The notes under the pieces are model-generated. The model was given only the letters and a program-made list of their open reading frames with translations, was not told the DNA's origin and made no database searches. From contig NZ_LKPJ01000034.1 of NCBI RefSeq assembly GCF_001443045.1, positions 1-64,000 on the forward strand: DNA of 64,000 nt. Direction: 5' to 3'. Source of the stretch: Burkholderia ambifaria (lineage in GTDB: Bacteria; Pseudomonadota; Gammaproteobacteria; Burkholderiales; Burkholderiaceae). This document shows positions 18,021-27,891 of this stretch, piece after piece; position 1 is the stretch's first letter; every line of letters starts with the position of its first letter. Both the position numbers and the translations under genes were made by a program.

Positions 18021-21000
18021 ATGGAAGCGAAGAACGAAGAAGTCGTCGCACACCTGCTCTCCGATGTCGTCGAATTCGCGCGCGCTCGCCTGCCCGAGGC
18101 CACGTTCCGGATCGTCGAACCGTTCCTGCGTCATTACTACGATTTCGTCGACGCCGATGATCTGCAGAATCGCGGCATCGCCGACCTGTACGGCGCCGCG
18201 ATGGCCCACTGGCAGACCGCCCAGAAATTCGTGCCCGGCAGCGAGCGGCTGCGCGTATACAACCCGATCCTCGAACAGCACGGCTGGCACTCGGATCACA
18301 CGGTGATCGAGATCGTCAACGACGACATGCCGTTTCTCGTCGACTCGGTGACGATGGCGGTGAACCGCCTCGGGCTCGCGCTGCACTCCGCGCTGCACCC
18401 GGTGTTCCGCATCTGGCGCGGCAGCAACGGCGGGATCGAACACGTCGACGCAGGCGGCGCGACGCCTGGCGACGGCCAGTCGCAGCTCGCATCGTTCATC
18501 CATTTCGAAGTCGACCGCTGCGGCGACGCCGCGCTGCTCGATACGCTGCGCGACGACATCGCGCGCGTGCTCGGCGACGTGCGCGCGTCGGTCGAGGACT
18601 GGCCGAAGATCGTCGACATCGCGCGCGCGACGATCAAGGACCTGAAAGCCCGCGAATCGACCGCGGAAGACATCGAGGCACGCGCGTTCCTCGAATGGAT
18701 GGCCGCCGACCACTTCACGTTCCTCGGCCAGCGCGATTACGCGCTCGTGTCGGACGGCAACGGCTTCGGGCTGCGCGGCGTCGAAGGCTCGGGCTTCGGC
18801 CTGCTGCGCGAATCGCTGCGCCCGCCCGGCGCGTCGGACGTGACACCGCTGCCGCCAGCCGCCGCCGAGATCATCACCGGTCCCTGGCCGATCTTCCTGA
18901 CCAAGGCGAACTCGCGCGCGACCGTGCACCGGCCCGGCTACCTCGACTACGTCGGCGTGAAACTGGTCGGCGCCGACGGCAAGGTGAGCGGCGAGCGCCG
19001 CTTCATCGGGCTCTACACGTCGACCGCGTACATGGTGTCGAGCGCCGAGATCCCGATCGTGCGCCGCAAGTGCGCGAACATCGTGCGGCGCGCGGGCTTC
19101 CTGCCGAAGGGGCATCTCGGCAAGTCGCTGGTGACGGTGCTCGAAACCTATCCGCGCGACGAACTGTTCCAGGCCGACGAAGACCAGCTCTACGACATCG
19201 CGCTCGGCATCCTGCGCCTGCAGGAACATCAGCGCACGCGCCTGTTCGTGCGGCGCGACCGCTTCGACCGCTTCGTGTCGTGCCTCGCATTCGTGCCGCG
19301 CGACAAGTACAACACCGACCTGCGCCGCCGCATCGCGAAGCTGCTCGTCGACGCGTACAACGGCGTCAACGTCGAATTCACGCCGCTGCTGTCGGAATCG
19401 GCGATCGCGCGGATTCACTTCGTCGTCCATGCGGAACCGGGCACGATGCCGGACGTCGACACGCGCGAGCTCGAAACGCGGCTCGTGCAGGTCACGCGCC
19501 GCTGGCAGGACGATCTCGCGGACGCGCTGCTCGACGCGTTCGGCGAAGAGCAAGGCAACCGGCTGCTGCAGCGCTATGCGGATTCGTTCCCGGCCGGCTA
19601 CCGCGACGACTATCCGGCGCGCACGGCCGTTCGCGACATCGAGCTGATCGAGCGCGTGAAGGAGTCGGGCCAGCTCGCGATGAACCTGTACCGCCCGATC
19701 GAGGCCGGGCCGCGCGCGTTCCGCTTCAAGGTATATCGCGCGGGCGACCCGATCGCGCTGTCGCGCAGCCTGCCGATGCTGGAACATCTGGGCGTGCGCG
19801 TCGACGAGGAGCGGCCGTACCGGATCCAGACGCAGGATGCCGCGCCCGCCTGGGTGCACGATTTCGGCCTCGAACTCGCCGACGATACCGAGTTCGACAT
19901 CGAGCGCGTGAAGGGCCTGTTCGAGGATGCGTTCGACCGGATCTGGACCGGCCGGATCGAGAACGACGACTTCAACCGCCTCGTGTTGCGCGCGCACCTG
20001 AGCGCACGCGAAGTCACGATCCTGCGTGCGTATGCGAAATACCTGCGACAGGTCGGCTCAACGTTCAGCGACGCGTACATCGAGCGCGCGCTGACCGGCA
20101 ACCCGGCGATCGCGCGGCAGCTCGTCGAGCTGTTCCTGGTGCGCTTCGACCCGGCCACGGGCAGCACGCGCGACGTGCAGGCCGAACGCCTGCTGAAGGC
20201 GATCGAGACGGCGCTCGACCAGGTGCCGAACCTCGACGAGGATCGGATCCTGCGCCAGTTCCTCGGCGTGATCAACGCGACCGAGCGCACCAACTATTTC
20301 CTGCACGACGCGAACGGCGAATCGAAGCCATACCTGTCGTTCAAGTTCAATCCGGCGAAGGTGCCCGGCCTGCCCGAGCCGAAGCCGATGTTCGAGATCT
20401 GGGTGTACTCGCCGCGCGTCGAGGGCGTGCACCTGCGCGGCGGGCGCGTCGCGCGCGGCGGGCTGCGCTGGTCCGACCGCCGCGAGGATTTCCGCACCGA
20501 GGTGCTCGGGCTGATGAAGGCGCAGATGGTGAAGAACGTCGTGATCGTGCCGGTCGGCTCGAAAGGCGGCTTCGTCGTAAAGAATCCGCCGTCGCCGAGC
20601 GATCGCGAAGCGTGGATGCGCGAAGGCATCACGTGCTACCAGACATTCCTGCGCGGCCTGCTCGACCTGACCGACAATCTCGCCGGCAACGCGATCGTGC
20701 CGCCGCCCGACGTGGTACGGCACGATCCCGACGATCCGTATCTCGTCGTCGCGGCCGACAAGGGCACGGCCACCTTCTCCGACTACGCGAACGCGATCTC
20801 GCACGAATACGGCTTCTGGCTCGACGATGCGTTCGCGTCCGGCGGCTCGGTCGGCTACGACCACAAGAAGATGGCGATCACCGCGCGCGGCGCGTGGGAA
20901 TCGGTGAAGCGCCACTTCCGCGAGATGGGTGTCGATACGCAGACGACCGACTTCACCGTGGTCGGTGTCGGCGACATGTCGGGCGACGTGTTCGGCAACG

Positions 21001-22862
21001 GGATGCTGCTGTCGCCGCATATCCGGCTCGTCGCGGCGTTCGACCACCGGCACGTGTTCCTCGATCCGAACCCCGACCCGGCGACGAGCTTCGCGGAGCG
21101 CCAGCGGATGTTCGCGCTCGAGCGCTCGAGCTGGGCCGACTACGACACGTCCGTGATCTCCGCGGGCGGCGGCGTCTACCCGCGCACCGCGAAGACGATC
21201 CCGCTGTCGCCGGCCGTGCAGGCCGCGCTCGGCATCGATGCGCACGCGCTGCCGCCGACCGAGCTGATCCGCGCGATCCTGCAGGCGCCGGTCGATCTGC
21301 TGTACAACGGCGGCATCGGCACCTACGTGAAGGCCGCGCACGAAACCCACCAGCAGGTCGGCGATCGTGCGAACGACGCGGTGCGCGTCAACGGCGCGGA
21401 CCTGCGCTGCAAGGTCGTCGGCGAAGGCGGCAACCTCGGCTGCACGCAGTTCGGGCGCATCGAGTTCGCGCAGCGCGGCGGGCGCATCAACACCGACGCG
21501 ATCGACAACTCGGCCGGCGTCGATTGTTCGGATCACGAAGTCAACATCAAGATCCTGCTCGGGCTCGTCGTCACGGACGGCGAGATGACCGAGAAACAGC
21601 GCAACGCACTGCTCGCGGAAATGACCGACGAAGTCGGGCTGCTGGTGCTGCGCGACAACTACTACCAGACGCAGGCGCTGTCGATCGCGGGGCGCTACAG
21701 CGTCGAGCTGCTCGACGCCGAGGCGCGCCTGATGCGCTGGCTCGAACGCGCGGGCCGCCTGAATCGCGTGATCGAGTTCCTGCCGACCGACGACGAGATC
21801 GCCGAACGGCAAACCGCCAAGCAGGGCCTCACGTCGCCGGAGCGGGCGGTGCTGCTCGCGTACAGCAAGATGTGGCTGTACGACGCGCTGCTCGAATCCG
21901 ACGTGCCCGAGGATCCGCTCGTCGCCGCGATGCTCGTCGACTACTTCCCGAAGCCGCTGCAACAGCGCTTCAGCGAACCGATGCAGCGTCACCCGCTGCG
22001 CCGCGAGATTCTCGCGACGCACCTGACCAACGCACTCGTCAACCGCGTCGGCTGCGCGTTCGTGCACCGGCTGATGGAGGAAACCGACGCGAAGCCCGGC
22101 GACATCGTGCGCGCCTGCATCATGGCGCGCGACGTGTTCGATCTCGATGCGGTGTGGCGCGACATCGACGCGCTCGACAACCGCGTCGCCGACGACGTGC
22201 AAGCGCGCATGTTCGTCGACGTCGCGCGGCTGCTGGAGCGTGCGGCGCTGTGGTTCCTGCGGCACCTGCAGTCGGGCGCGGTGGCTGACGGCGGCGTCGC
22301 CGGACTGATCGCGCGCTGCCGCGACGCGGTGCAGCGCATCGCACCGCAACTGCCGTCGCTGCTGCCGGCAAGCGATCTCGAAGCGCTGTCCGAACGGCAG
22401 CGCGTATTGATCGACGCCGGCGTCGACAGCGCACTCGCCGGGCGCGTCGCGAGCGGCGACATCTCCGCCGCGCTGCTCGACATCGCCGAAGTGGCCGCAA
22501 CCTGCGATCGCAGCCTCGAACTGGTCGCGGGCGTGTACTTCTCGCTCGGCACGCTGCTGAACTACGGGTGGATTGGCGAACGCGCCGCCACGCTGCCGAC
22601 CCCGACGCACTGGGACATGCTGGCACGCGCCGCTGCACTCGCGGAAGTTGCGCGGCTCAAGCGCACGCTGGCGACCAGCGCGCTTGCGGAATCGGCCGAC
22701 TCGGCGGCGCCCGAGACGATCGTCCACGCGTGGCGCGAACGCCGCGAGGCGGCGCTGCAGCGCTACGAGCACCTGCTCGCCGACCTGCGTGCATCGGGTG
22801 GCGCGAGCCTCGCGGTGCTGCTCGTGATCGTGCGCGAGATGGCCGTGCTGGAGCGCCCGTGA
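18021..22862 (+). CDS. NAD-specific glutamate dehydrogenase, large (180-kDa) class
   Basis: A 1613-residue protein of the Bac_GDH (GDH-180) class, which converts glutamate to 2-oxoglutarate and ammonia with NAD. The long N-terminal part carries regulatory ACT-like segments. The catalytic core lies in the second half: GGLRWSDRREDFRTEVLGLMK, VPVGSKGGFVVK (the substrate-lysine region), VVAADKGTATFSDYAN, and the NAD-binding VGVGDMSGDVFGNGM. The ATG at 18021 follows AGGAG. It stands alone as a catabolic enzyme and is convergent with the methyltransferase gene 16 bp away. Confidence 0.95.
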   Translation: MEAKNEEVVAHLLSDVVEFARARLPEATFRIVEPFLRHYYDFVDADDLQNRGIADLYGAAMAHWQTAQKFVPGSERLRVYNPILEQHGWHSDHTVIEIVNDDMPFLVDSVTMAVNRLGLALHSALHPVFRIWRGSNGGIEHVDAGGATPGDGQSQLASFIHFEVDRCGDAALLDTLRDDIARVLGDVRASVEDWPKIVDIARATIKDLKARESTAEDIEARAFLEWMAADHFTFLGQRDYALVSDGNGFGLRGVEGSGFGLLRESLRPPGASDVTPLPPAAAEIITGPWPIFLTKANSRATVHRPGYLDYVGVKLVGADGKVSGERRFIGLYTSTAYMVSSAEIPIVRRKCANIVRRAGFLPKGHLGKSLVTVLETYPRDELFQADEDQLYDIALGILRLQEHQRTRLFVRRDRFDRFVSCLAFVPRDKYNTDLRRRIAKLLVDAYNGVNVEFTPLLSESAIARIHFVVHAEPGTMPDVDTRELETRLVQVTRRWQDDLADALLDAFGEEQGNRLLQRYADSFPAGYRDDYPARTAVRDIELIERVKESGQLAMNLYRPIEAGPRAFRFKVYRAGDPIALSRSLPMLEHLGVRVDEERPYRIQTQDAAPAWVHDFGLELADDTEFDIERVKGLFEDAFDRIWTGRIENDDFNRLVLRAHLSAREVTILRAYAKYLRQVGSTFSDAYIERALTGNPAIARQLVELFLVRFDPATGSTRDVQAERLLKAIETALDQVPNLDEDRILRQFLGVINATERTNYFLHDANGESKPYLSFKFNPAKVPGLPEPKPMFEIWVYSPRVEGVHLRGGRVARGGLRWSDRREDFRTEVLGLMKAQMVKNVVIVPVGSKGGFVVKNPPSPSDREAWMREGITCYQTFLRGLLDLTDNLAGNAIVPPPDVVRHDPDDPYLVVAADKGTATFSDYANAISHEYGFWLDDAFASGGSVGYDHKKMAITARGAWESVKRHFREMGVDTQTTDFTVVGVGDMSGDVFGNGMLLSPHIRLVAAFDHRHVFLDPNPDPATSFAERQRMFALERSSWADYDTSVISAGGGVYPRTAKTIPLSPAVQAALGIDAHALPPTELIRAILQAPVDLLYNGGIGTYVKAAHETHQQVGDRANDAVRVNGADLRCKVVGEGGNLGCTQFGRIEFAQRGGRINTDAIDNSAGVDCSDHEVNIKILLGLVVTDGEMTEKQRNALLAEMTDEVGLLVLRDNYYQTQALSIAGRYSVELLDAEARLMRWLERAGRLNRVIEFLPTDDEIAERQTAKQGLTSPERAVLLAYSKMWLYDALLESDVPEDPLVAAMLVDYFPKPLQQRFSEPMQRHPLRREILATHLTNALVNRVGCAFVHRLMEETDAKPGDIVRACIMARDVFDLDAVWRDIDALDNRVADDVQARMFVDVARLLERAALWFLRHLQSGAVADGGVAGLIARCRDAVQRIAPQLPSLLPASDLEALSERQRVLIDAGVDSALAGRVASGDISAALLDIAEVAATCDRSLELVAGVYFSLGTLLNYGWIGERAATLPTPTHWDMLARAAALAEVARLKRTLATSALAESADSAAPETIVHAWRERREAALQRYEHLLADLRASGGASLAVLLVIVREMAVLERP

Positions 22863-22878
22863 CGCGTAACCGCCGGGG

Positions 22879-23739
22879 TTACACCGTCGCGACCAGCAGC
22901 TCTTCCGCGTGATTCGGCGGACGCAGGCCATCGGTGCGATCGGCGAAGTAGCGGCGCGTAAGCGCCGCGGCCGACACATGCTCGGCCTGCGCGAAGCCGG
23001 CTTGCGTCGCGAGCGCACGGATCTCCGCCGGCATGAAGAAGCTGATGAACGGCGTGCCGCTCGCGCGCGCGCCCTTCGCGGCCATTTCGAGCCCCGGACG
23101 CACGTCCGGATCGGCCTGCTCCAGCGGCAGCAGGAAGGTCATCGCAAACGTCGAGCCCGGCGCGAGCGATGCGACTTCGCGCAGCGCCGCCGCGTTCGCG
23201 TCGCGCGTCAGGTACATGCTGACGCCCGTGGACACCACGACCGCCGGCTTGCCCGCATCGAAGCCCGCGCGCACGAGGGCAGCGCGCCACGACTGCTTCG
23301 CCTCGAAATCGACCGGCACGAACCGCAGCCAGTCCGGCACGCCGAAGCCGAGCTCGGCGAGGCGCCGGCGTTTCCACGCCTGCGGCGCGGGCGGATCGAC
23401 TTCGAACACGGTCAAGCGCGACGCCATCTCGGGCCGGCGCTGCACGAAGCTGTCGAGGCCCGCGCCGAGGATCACATACTGGCTCACGCCCTGCGCGGCC
23501 TGCTCGACGACGAGATCCTCGATGAAGCGCGCCCGCGCGACGATCGATGCGCGAAACGGCCGCGTGAACTGCGGATCCATGTCGCCGCGCTGCTGCCAGC
23601 CGGGCTCCGGCGCGAGCAGGCGCAGGCCGACTTCGTCGGCAAGCACATGCGGCGGCGCATCGAGTTCGACGTGCAGCGCGCGCCACAGCGCGACACGCGC
23701 GGCGGTGCTGTCGGGGGCGTCCTGATGGAGATCGGTCAT
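22879..23739 (-). CDS. SAM-dependent methyltransferase, LCM/PPM-like (PF04072)
   Basis: A 286-residue protein with the family pattern: RARFIEDLV, YVILGAGLDSFVQR (the SAM-binding glycine loop), FEVDPPAPQAWKRRRL (acidic residue binding the ribose), and VVVSTGVSMYLT. Bacterial members of this carboxyl-methyltransferase-like group mostly have unknown substrates. It is the first gene of a three-gene minus-strand set with a VOC protein and an arylamine N-acetyltransferase downstream of the same promoter direction, although the order (24974, 24100, 23739) makes it the last transcribed. Confidence 0.9.
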   Translation of the reverse strand: MTDLHQDAPDSTAARVALWRALHVELDAPPHVLADEVGLRLLAPEPGWQQRGDMDPQFTRPFRASIVARARFIEDLVVEQAAQGVSQYVILGAGLDSFVQRRPEMASRLTVFEVDPPAPQAWKRRRLAELGFGVPDWLRFVPVDFEAKQSWRAALVRAGFDAGKPAVVVSTGVSMYLTRDANAAALREVASLAPGSTFAMTFLLPLEQADPDVRPGLEMAAKGARASGTPFISFFMPAEIRALATQAGFAQAEHVSAAALTRRYFADRTDGLRPPNHAEELLVATV

Positions 23740-23749
23740 CGCCGCGGCC

Positions 23750-24100
23750 TCACGCGCCTGACTTGCCCGGCGCCTGCAGGCGCCATACGCGGCCGCCGGG
23801 ATCGCGCACGGTCATGTCGCGCGTGCCCCAGTGCGCATCCTCGAACGGCGTGACGACGTCGACGATGGGCTGCGGCCGAACCGACTGCTCGTTGGGCACC
23901 TTCAGCACGCCCTGCATGTCGGGTGTCTCGGTGGCCGGTACTTCGGCGACGAACAGAAACGGGCCGTCGCCGCTTCGCAGCTGGCCCGAGTGGTGACCGG
24001 TTTCGAATTCCCGCGTGAAGCCCAGCGCCTGGAAGAGCTTCGCCGACTTGCCCCAGTTGTGCGTCGTCAGGTACACGGCTTCGATTCGCTCGGATGACAT
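23750..24100 (-). CDS. VOC-superfamily (glyoxalase/bleomycin-resistance fold) protein
   Basis: A 116-residue single-domain VOC protein: AVYLTTHNWGKSAKLFQALGF at the N-terminus, GPFLFVAEVP in the middle and DMTVRDPGGRVWRLQAP at the C-terminus. The usual glutamate metal ligand near the end is replaced by tryptophan/arginine context (GRVWRL), so it may bind a ligand rather than catalyse. It ends 10 bp before the methyltransferase gene start. Confidence 0.85.
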   Translation of the reverse strand: MSSERIEAVYLTTHNWGKSAKLFQALGFTREFETGHHSGQLRSGDGPFLFVAEVPATETPDMQGVLKVPNEQSVRPQPIVDVVTPFEDAHWGTRDMTVRDPGGRVWRLQAPGKSGA

Positions 24101-24140
24101 GTCATTCCTCCTTCGTGGACGCGTCGGCCCTCGTCAGCAT

Positions 24141-24974
24141 TCACATCGCGTTCGTCCGCGCGGCGACCCGCGCGAACAGCGCGTCGAGATCGAAGCCGGT
24201 TGTATCGATACCGATCGTGTCGCGCAGGCATGCGCCCCACGCGGCCGCGTCGCCGAACGTGACGGTGCGCCCCACCCCCGTCGCGTCGCGCAGCGTCAGC
24301 GCGGTGTTGAACAGCGCCGCGCGGCCGTCCGGCAGCACGCGGCACGCGATCAGGTCGTTCACGAAGATCGATTCGGGATAAGTCGACGTGAACCAGTTCG
24401 CGGCATCGTAATCGATCCACTCGGCCGGTTTCAGCGAGAAGCGATAGGTCGTCTGCCAGCCGTCGGGTATCTCGAACTGCATGTCGAACTCGCCGTCGAC
24501 CGGCGCGTCGACGACGCGAAATGCGCCGTGTGGCGTCAGCTGCCGCTCGCCGGGCACGAAGCGCAGCGGCGCGGTCAGCGTTGCGCTGCCGAAGCCGATG
24601 TCCGCGAGCCACGTCGCGCCGTCGAGCTCGATACGCAGCAGCATGTGCGTCTGCGCGGTGACGACCTCGGGCGGCCGCATCCAGCGCACCCGCGCGATCA
24701 GCGGCGTCACGCGAAAGCCGATCGTCGTGAGCGCGGTATAGAAGAGTTTGTTGAGTTCGAAGCAATAGCCGCCGCGGCGGCGCCCGATCACCTTGTCGAC
24801 GAGCGCGGGAAGGTCTAGCGCGACACGCGCGCCGGTCAGCGGATTGAGGTTTTCGAACGGAATCGCCTGCGGGTGCAGCAAGTGCAGCCGGCGCAGCACG
24901 TCGAGCGTCGGCTCGGCCGGGCCGTCGTAGCCGATGCGGGAGAAATAGCGCGGAAGGTCGAACGAGTCAGTCAT
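24141..24974 (-). CDS. nat: Arylamine N-acetyltransferase
   Basis: A 277-residue enzyme transferring acetyl from acetyl-CoA to arylamines and hydrazines. The cysteine-protease-like triad is complete: Cys71 in RRGGYCFELN, His110 in TAQTHMLL and Asp125 in LADIGFGS. AIPFENLNP near residue 38 is another family mark. The ATG at 24974 opens directly into MTDSFDLPRYF; an in-frame ATG at 25013 would add 13 residues of no homology. Downstream genes on the same strand begin 40 bp away. Confidence 0.93.
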   Translation of the reverse strand: MTDSFDLPRYFSRIGYDGPAEPTLDVLRRLHLLHPQAIPFENLNPLTGARVALDLPALVDKVIGRRRGGYCFELNKLFYTALTTIGFRVTPLIARVRWMRPPEVVTAQTHMLLRIELDGATWLADIGFGSATLTAPLRFVPGERQLTPHGAFRVVDAPVDGEFDMQFEIPDGWQTTYRFSLKPAEWIDYDAANWFTSTYPESIFVNDLIACRVLPDGRAALFNTALTLRDATGVGRTVTFGDAAAWGACLRDTIGIDTTGFDLDALFARVAARTNAM

Positions 24975-25095
24975 GAACCGGCACCGGGAACGGGGAACAC
25001 GCCACGATAGCACCGCGCGAAATCCCCATGTTGTTCGGGGCCATCCCGGATCGCCGCGCGCGCTGCCGGCACCGCAGCGCGCGGGTGCGGCAACG

Positions 25096-25788
25096 TTACG
25101 GCAGCAGCTTCAGCGCGGACGACGCGACCGACGGCACCGAAATGCCCTGGCTCGTCGCGAACTGCACGGCCTGGCTGAGCGTCGTCGCGAGCGACTGCAA
25201 CTGGCCCGGCGCGCTTTGCGCGATATACGACGCGGCCTGCATGTTCTGCGGATCCAGGCCCGCCTGCAGCAGCGATGCGGCGCTGGTCGACCCGAGGCTG
25301 CCAAGCCCCGACTGCAGCTGCGAATACTGCGTGAGGCCCTGCCCGAGCGATGCGAGGCCGTTGCTGAACGCCGGCTTGTCGATCGGGCCGTGTGTCGCAC
25401 CGCCGCTCGCGAACGCCTGGCCGAGCGCTTGCGAGACCGACTGCTGCGCGCCGCCCATCTGCGACAGCGCGGCCGGCGTCAGCGCATTGCCGCCGCCGAG
25501 CAGGCTCGCCGCCTGCTGCGCCTGCCCGGCCGCGCCGGTGAGCCCCATCGCCGACGCGAGCGACGACTGGCCGGTCAGCACCTGCTGGTTCGCACCGACG
25601 TACGCCTGCATCAGTTGCGCGACGCCGCCCTGCGACGGTGCGGCCTGTTGCTGCGCGCCGCCGAGCAGCGACGATCCGATCGCCTGCAGGTCGAGCTGCG
25701 CATGGGCGGCGCCGCTCGCGGCCAGCAGGATGCCGAATGCGATGCCCGCCGATGCCAGGTGCTTGCCTGTCGCGCGAATGTGCTTCAT
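25096..25788 (-). CDS. Secreted Gln/Ala/Ser/Gly-rich protein of unknown function
   Basis: A 230-residue protein with a clean signal peptide (basic start, hydrophobic core, cleavage after SGAAHA near residue 30). The mature part is low in charge and rich in glutamine, alanine, serine, glycine and leucine, with recurring LxxGLxxLGxG-like segments. No catalytic or binding motif is evident. GAGGGAAA precedes the ATG. Probably periplasmic or exported; function unknown. Confidence 0.8.
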   Translation of the reverse strand: MKHIRATGKHLASAGIAFGILLAASGAAHAQLDLQAIGSSLLGGAQQQAAPSQGGVAQLMQAYVGANQQVLTGQSSLASAMGLTGAAGQAQQAASLLGGGNALTPAALSQMGGAQQSVSQALGQAFASGGATHGPIDKPAFSNGLASLGQGLTQYSQLQSGLGSLGSTSAASLLQAGLDPQNMQAASYIAQSAPGQLQSLATTLSQAVQFATSQGISVPSVASSALKLLP

Positions 25789-26034
25789 CTGTTTCCCTCG
25801 TGCCCGAATTATTGAGGCCGATATTGTCGAAGCGCGTCGCGCGCCGCCGCAACGACTGAAACACATCGAAACGAAATCGCGCGCCGCGGCCGCTTGCAAT
25901 TCCGCGGCCGTCCCGGCTCGCCGCGCGCATTCGTCCGCATTTGCCGCGCGATCTCGAGCGCGCATCAGGATTCGTTCCTGGTCCGCATCAATAACGTTCG
26001 TTTCGAGCGGCCGGAATCGCCGCCGCAGCGTGCG

Positions 26035-27519
26035 TCAAGCAGCCATCCAGGCCGGCAGCCGCTGGCCGACCCAGTCGGCCGCCTGCTCGTAGCCGCGCGC
26101 GAGCTGCAGCACCGCGAGATCCGCGCGCGGCCGGCCGATCAGTTGCATCCCCATCGGCAGCCCTGCGTCGTTGAAGCCGACCGGCACGCTGATCACCGGG
26201 CAGCCGGCCAGCGTCCACGGCACGACCGTTTCCATCCAGCGGTGATAGGTGTCCATCGCGCGGCCCGCGATTTCGTTCGGCCAGCGCTGGTCGACGTCGA
26301 ACGGGAACACCTGGGCGGTCGGCGCCGCGATGAAGTCGTAGCGATCGAAAAAGCTCAGCACGGCCTGGTGCCACGCCGTGCGCTCGATGCTCGCGTCGAA
26401 CACCTCGGCACCCTGCATCGCGAGCAGCCCTTCGACCTCGTAGATCGCCTCGGGCTTCAGCAGCGCGCGCCGCGCCGGGTCGCGATAGTGCGCGAGCAGC
26501 CCGCCGCCGGACAGCAGGTGCCGATGCGCGAGCCACAGGCGCCAGATCCGCTCGGGCGCGAACGCCGGCAGCGCCGCATCGACGTCGCAGCCGATCTCGC
26601 GCAGCGTCGCCAGGCCCTTTTCGCACTGCGCGAGCACGCCCGGCTCGGTCGCGAGATAGCCGTTCCAGTCGCCGACCCACGCGATGCGCTCGCCGCGCAG
26701 GTCCCGGTCGAGCGGCTTCGTGAACACCGCCGGATCTTCCGCGAGCGACAGCGGATCGTTCGGGTCGTAGCCGGCCTGGATCGCGAGCAGTTGCGCGACG
26801 TCGCCGACCGTGCGGCCCATCGGCCCTTCGATGCCGAGCTGCTGCATGAACACGTCGACGGCCGGCCAGCGCGGCACGCGGCCCTGTGACGGACGGAACC
26901 CGTAGATGTTGCAGAACGCGGCCGGATTGCGCAGCGAGCCGCCGAAGTCGCTGCCGTCCGCGACCGGCAGCATGCGCGCCGCGAGCGCCGCTGCCGTGCC
27001 GCCGCTGCTGCCGCCCGCACTCTTCGTCAGGTCGTACGGATTGCGCGTCGCGCCGTGGACTTCGTTGAACGTGTGCGAGCCGAGGCCGAACTCCGGCGTG
27101 TTGGTCTTGCCGATGAAGATCGCACCCGCCGCGCGCATCCGCCCAACGCCGACCGAGTCGGCCTGCGGCACGTTATCGCGAAAGATCGGCGAGCCGTAGG
27201 TCGTCCTCAGCCCTTTCGTCATCGCGAGATCCTTCGGCGCCTGCGGCATCCCGTGCAGCCAGCCGTGATACTCGCCGCGGGCGAGTGCGGCGTCCTTTTC
27301 CGCGGCTTCGGCGAGCAGCGTGGCGCGATCGCGCAGCGAGACCAGCGCGTTCACCGCGCCGTTCACGCGCTCGATGTGATCGAGATAAGCACGCATCGTC
27401 TCGACGCAGGAGACCGCCTTGCTGCGGATCGCCGATGCGAGCTCGCCGGCCGGCAGGCGCACGATCGGGTCGACGGTGATGGAAGCGGGGGCGAGAAGCG
27501 GCGAGGTGCCGTGCGGCAT
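26035..27519 (-). CDS. Amidase (amidase signature family)
   Basis: A 494-residue hydrolase with the full Ser-Ser-Lys catalytic set of the amidase signature family: Lys96 in APKDLA, the GGSSGGTAAALA loop (about 169-180) with the bridging serine, and nucleophile Ser195 in GSDFGGSLRNPA. It would hydrolyse carboxamides to acid and ammonia in the cytoplasm. The substrate is not indicated and no transporter or GatC-type partner is adjacent. It is divergent from the universal stress gene across 372 bp. Confidence 0.93.
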   Translation of the reverse strand: MPHGTSPLLAPASITVDPIVRLPAGELASAIRSKAVSCVETMRAYLDHIERVNGAVNALVSLRDRATLLAEAAEKDAALARGEYHGWLHGMPQAPKDLAMTKGLRTTYGSPIFRDNVPQADSVGVGRMRAAGAIFIGKTNTPEFGLGSHTFNEVHGATRNPYDLTKSAGGSSGGTAAALAARMLPVADGSDFGGSLRNPAAFCNIYGFRPSQGRVPRWPAVDVFMQQLGIEGPMGRTVGDVAQLLAIQAGYDPNDPLSLAEDPAVFTKPLDRDLRGERIAWVGDWNGYLATEPGVLAQCEKGLATLREIGCDVDAALPAFAPERIWRLWLAHRHLLSGGGLLAHYRDPARRALLKPEAIYEVEGLLAMQGAEVFDASIERTAWHQAVLSFFDRYDFIAAPTAQVFPFDVDQRWPNEIAGRAMDTYHRWMETVVPWTLAGCPVISVPVGFNDAGLPMGMQLIGRPRADLAVLQLARGYEQAADWVGQRLPAWMAA

Positions 27520-27891
27520 GCGAGGTCTCCTGGAATCGGAATGGAATGGCGGGGCGCGCGATGGCGGCGCTCCATCCCGAACGGCCGGAAACAGCCGGGG
27601 AGAAAGCCGCGCCGCGGCCGATGCTCTACTCTACGCGACGCCAGATGGCCGACCTCCGATATTTTCCGCCGCGATTCATTGAGGATTCGACTAAATCGAC
27701 ACGGCGTAGCGCCCGGCCGACCGGCTGATGAAAATGTTTATGCGCATAAACTTAAATTTCTTATATTTCTAGTAAGCGCAACACGATGCGGCCGGCGTTG
27801 ACGACATTTTTACGCGGCCGCCCGATTTCTTAAGGTTGCGCGATCCGGCCGAGCGCTACGCTGCAAACATCTCGATTCCGGGGCATCGTCC
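27520..27891. other. Divergent intergenic region, amidase / universal stress gene
   Basis: 372 bp without a gene. It holds a locally AT-rich patch (about 27730-27775) with the 16-bp palindrome listed separately and TTATAT-like boxes that could serve as -10 elements. Nothing else recognisable. Confidence 0.4.
27736..27751. promoter_or_regulatory. Perfect 16-bp palindrome, likely operator
   Basis: GTTTATGC-GCATAAAC is fully symmetric. It lies in the AT-rich patch about 140 bp upstream of the universal stress gene and 217 bp upstream of the amidase gene. The symmetry fits a dimeric repressor; it does not match an FNR box (TTGAT-N4-ATCAA). The cognate regulator is unknown. Confidence 0.5.

Noticed and set aside
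18695..22288. Second plus-strand open frame inside the GDH gene
   Set aside because: Alternative frame of the GDH gene with arginine-rich text; GDH motifs are in the other frame.
20058..23018. Long minus-strand open frame over the glutamate dehydrogenase gene
   Set aside because: Arg/His/Asp-rich shadow of the GDH gene on the opposite strand; no start site or motif.
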